A stretch of DNA of 64,000 nucleotides from Desulfocapsa sp. GTDB taxonomy: Bacteria > Desulfobacterota > Desulfobulbia > Desulfobulbales > Desulfocapsaceae. The stretch spans positions 1 to 64,000 of the forward strand of contig JAQYVF010000004.1 in NCBI GenBank assembly GCA_030145625.1, written 5' to 3'. Positions 61,818-64,000 of this stretch are shown piece after piece. The position numbers and the translations under genes are program-made. Numbering within the stretch: position 1 is the first letter of the stretch; every line of letters starts with the position of its first letter. The notes beneath the pieces are model-generated. The model saw only the letters and a list, made by a program, of their open reading frames with translations, searched no databases and had not been told where the DNA came from.

Positions 61818-63709
61818 GTGCGATGGAACCATTTTTTGATGTCGCCTTCAGAAAATGTCTTGAGTACGGGCCTGCCGTGGGGGCAGTGGGAAAAGAGGTC
61901 CGCTCTGGCCATTTTGTCGAGGAGTGCGTCGATTTCTTCTTGAGCCAGTGCGTCGCCCGCCTTCACAGCGGCCTTGCAGGCCATGGAGGCGAGGACATCT
62001 TCGAGCATGGATCCTTTTCTGCTGGGACTATTCGAGCTCTCGAATTGCTCAAGAAGGTCGAGGAAGAGTTCTGTGGGAGAGCTATGCCCACCAAGCGCCG
62101 GAACGGCGGAGATGACATAGGAGCTGCCACCGAATTCGCGTATGGTAAAACCCATTTTATCTATATCATCACCATACAGTTCTACTTTCTGTATGTCACC
62201 AACAGAGAGTTCCACGGTTTCGGGAAAGAGCAGGGTCTGGCGAACAATAGCATTACGCAGGAATTGTCCTTTTAGTTCTTCAAAGAGTAAGCGTTCGTGA
62301 GCCGCATGCTGATCTATTACAACAAGATCACTGCCGGAGCGGCAGAATATGTAGAGATTGTTAAATTGGCCGATGACCTGAAGCCCATGGTTTCTGCTCG
62401 CAGGGTCATCAAAAACAGGTCTCGGTCCGCTTGCCTTGCTGGCGGTCACTTCTTTGGCAGCAGGTGGTGGTTCTGCAGTAGTCGGAGGAGCAGCTTGCGC
62501 AACAACTGCTGCTGCTGACCGCGGCTTTTGTCGCTGATCTCTTTCAACTGGAGTTGGCGAAGAGAGTATCGGCTGCGTGGTTGGCTCGACGTGCCATGCA
62601 GAACTTTTCTGATGTTCTCTCTTCTCAGCAGGCAGGGAAAGTTGTTCGTGTTTTGAGGAGACAGTTCCAGAGGGAGCAGGAGCAGCGGCGGAGAAAAATG
62701 ATTTTTTCAGGGTCTGTTGGTATTGCTGAATGGCCTGTTGAATGGCCTGTACAATGAGCTGGTGAATATCACGGCTACGTCGGAAACGGACTTCCTGTTT
62801 GGTTGGGTGTACATTGACATCCACCTCGGCAGGACTCAGTTGCAGGTGGATAAGGCCAGCGGGATTTTTTCCCTTCATGAGAAAACCGCGCAGTCCTTCT
62901 GCCACGCCATGGGTCAGCATCCTGTCTTTTACTGAGCGGCCGTTGACCAGGATTCTGACGCGTGCAGACCCCTGAGTGGGTTGATCGGGCGGTACCAGAT
63001 AGCCACGCAGCTGAGGCAGGGACGTGCCTGGCTCGGAGTGGTTGATCTCCATGAAGCTGCCCGAGTAGTTCATGATGGAAGCAAGGCGATGGGTCAGGCT
63101 GTGATTGGAATCCAGGTGCAGGGTTTCTCGGCCGTCAATACGCAGGATAAAGCTGACGTTGGTGGCGGCCAGACTGTAGCTTTTGATGACTTCTTCGATA
63201 TGTCCCAGCTCCGTCCGCTGGGTGCGAAGGAATTTTCTGCGAGCAGGTGTGTTGCCAAAGAGGTTGCGGATCTCCATGATGGTGCCGCGAGAGCAGCCGG
63301 TTTCATGGATTTTTGTCAATTTTCCATAATTCAGGATGGCGGTTGTGCCCAGCTCCGCTGCCTGCTGCCTGGAGGTGATGCTCATCCGGGAAACCGAGGC
63401 AATGGAGGGAATGGCCTCTCCACGAAATCCCAGGGAATTGATTGCATCCAGATCCTGATCAGCAGAAATCTTTGAAGTTCCGTGCCGCTCCAGGCATAGG
63501 AGAACATCATCCTCATCCATTCCCTCACCGTTGTCAATGACCCGGATAAGCCTGGTTCCTCCCCCTTCAATCTCTACTTCGATTCGATCTGCACCGGCAT
63601 CCAGGCTGTTTTCGATCAGTTCTTTGACAACAGATGCAGGACGTTCGACCACTTCACCAGCGGCTATGCGGTTGGCAAGTTGTTCGGGGAGTACACGGAT
63701 TTTAGACAT
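61814..63709 (-). CDS. mutL: DNA mismatch repair protein MutL
   Basis: A 631-residue mismatch-repair ATPase. The N-terminal GHKL motifs are ELIENSLDAGADRIEV, IDNGEGM and LGFRGEAIPSIASV. A Pro/Ala/Gln-rich linker (about 345-440) leads to the dimerisation domain, which has the endonuclease motif DQHAAHERLLFEE matching DQHAX2EX4E, plus ACKAAVKAG and CPHGRP. It is therefore a nicking MutL of the kind found where MutH is absent. ATG 63709 matches MSKIRVLPEQLANRIAAGEV. It is first in a unit with the 3D lipoprotein. A 36-bp MITE derivative lies 27 bp upstream. Confidence 0.96.
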   Translation of the reverse strand: MSKIRVLPEQLANRIAAGEVVERPASVVKELIENSLDAGADRIEVEIEGGGTRLIRVIDNGEGMDEDDVLLCLERHGTSKISADQDLDAINSLGFRGEAIPSIASVSRMSITSRQQAAELGTTAILNYGKLTKIHETGCSRGTIMEIRNLFGNTPARRKFLRTQRTELGHIEEVIKSYSLAATNVSFILRIDGRETLHLDSNHSLTHRLASIMNYSGSFMEINHSEPGTSLPQLRGYLVPPDQPTQGSARVRILVNGRSVKDRMLTHGVAEGLRGFLMKGKNPAGLIHLQLSPAEVDVNVHPTKQEVRFRRSRDIHQLIVQAIQQAIQQYQQTLKKSFFSAAAPAPSGTVSSKHEQLSLPAEKREHQKSSAWHVEPTTQPILSSPTPVERDQRQKPRSAAAVVAQAAPPTTAEPPPAAKEVTASKASGPRPVFDDPASRNHGLQVIGQFNNLYIFCRSGSDLVVIDQHAAHERLLFEELKGQFLRNAIVRQTLLFPETVELSVGDIQKVELYGDDIDKMGFTIREFGGSSYVISAVPALGGHSSPTELFLDLLEQFESSNSPSRKGSMLEDVLASMACKAAVKAGDALAQEEIDALLDKMARADLFSHCPHGRPVLKTFSEGDIKKWFHRT

Positions 63710-63735
63710 GAGTTTAAATTCTTGGAAGTACTTAT

Positions 63736-63771
63736 GGCCACCTTGCAAAATTCTAATTGTTCAAGGTACCC
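63736..63771. mobile_element. 36-bp end-to-end derivative of the MITE-like element, copy i
   Basis: GGCCACCTTGCAAAATTCTA joins directly to ATTGTTCAAGGTACCC: the left and right terminal repeats with the 105-bp interior removed. Identical TTAT flanks (63732-63735 and 63772-63775) show it as one insertion that later lost its centre at a shared AAAATTCTAA/AATT stretch. It lies just upstream of mutL. Confidence 0.88.
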
Positions 63772-63775
63772 TTAT

Positions 63776-64000
63776 GCCCCTCAGGACGGTATTGAAACGA
63801 TTTAGGAATGTTTTAAAAATCAAGTTTACCTAACTTAAGGCTTCATGGTAAACTAAATAACTACAATAGCTAACAAGTATACCAGTTTTTATACGTTTAC
63901 TTTAGTTTTTTTTCGTAATGGTCCAGCGCTGCTCCAGGATAGATTGGCTCTCAATATTTTGGGGTAATGGTCATGGATCGAACTGGGATTACAGGTGAAT
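63776..64000. other. Intergenic end of window
   Basis: A/T-rich sequence upstream of mutL. An ATG at 63973, nine bases after GGGG, opens a plus-strand frame (MDRTGITGE) that runs off the window; it could be the start of a gene but cannot be judged. No other feature is seen. Confidence 0.3.

Noticed and set aside
63973..64000. Plus-strand ATG frame at the window end
   Set aside because: Only nine codons are visible, too few to support a gene call.
1..64000. tRNA, rRNA, CRISPR arrays, origin of replication
   Set aside because: I looked for tRNA-like TTCGAAT loops, rRNA segments, regularly spaced repeats and DnaA-box clusters and recognised none; short or divergent ones could be missed by eye.

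Overview
The window looks like chromosome of a Gram-negative, anaerobic, electron-transferring bacterium of the sulfate- or sulfur-reducing Desulfobacterota type. This is an inference, not an identification. The reasons are several multihaem c-type cytochromes, paired Tll0287-like haem sensors, a geopeptide-type radical-SAM peptide locus, many membrane histidine kinases, a FabL-type enoyl reductase, an endonuclease-type MutL and an NrpR-type nitrogen regulator. I see no rRNA, tRNA, CRISPR array, prophage or complete insertion sequence. Short non-coding mobile repeats, however, fill many of the gaps.

Layout. 0.4-3.8 kb (minus): a 31-residue geopeptide-like precursor, its radical SAM/SPASM maturase and a TonB-dependent receptor. 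4.2-12.5 kb (plus): two units in which a periplasmic substrate-binding protein is followed directly by a membrane histidine kinase, with no permease or ATPase; a Na/phosphate cotransporter follows. 15.2-20.2 kb: a divergent pair, an M1 peptidase/ChaN/PDZ fusion and a B12-binding radical SAM enzyme. 20.3-25.6 kb: a multihaem cytochrome, a small zinc-ribbon membrane protein, phosphoglycerate dehydrogenase and a haem sensor. 26-30.4 kb (minus): histidine kinase, response regulator with DUF4388 and roadblock domains, and a roadblock protein. 31-36.6 kb: DUF362 protein, FabL, an operon of cyclic-nucleotide-binding protein/phosphoesterase/ParB-Lrp chimera, and Maf. 37-43 kb: a 1120-residue HEAT/cNMP/PilZ protein, a phage-type primase-helicase and a dihaem cytochrome. 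43.5-50 kb: an 11-haem cytochrome fused to two rhodanese domains, a DUF3373 outer-membrane protein, a second haem sensor and a small outer-membrane barrel. 50.4-52.6 kb: a beta-propeller glycosidase-like protein and a Tat-exported papain-like peptidase. 52.9-59.6 kb: a nitrogen locus with glutamate dehydrogenase, a KaiC-like/PEP-synthase-like protein and a class II glutamine amidotransferase, divergent from NrpR across a region holding several GGCA/TGCC palindromes. 59.8-63.7 kb (minus): MutL, a 3D-domain lipoprotein and TrmFO.

The most striking non-coding signal is a miniature inverted-repeat element. Four complete copies are exactly 141 bp, with about 18-bp imperfect terminal repeats and 4-bp target duplications. 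There is also a copy disrupted by a second insertion, an end-to-end deletion form of 36 bp, and several decayed copies. A second element family is 180 bp with TTA duplications. The most interesting gene-level candidates are the gdhA/PPDK-like/amidotransferase/NrpR locus, the cytochrome-rhodanese fusion beside a DUF3373 barrel, the binding-protein/kinase pairs, the geopeptide/TonB locus, the ParB-Lrp operon, and a candidate sigma-54-driven small RNA at about 31.0 kb.
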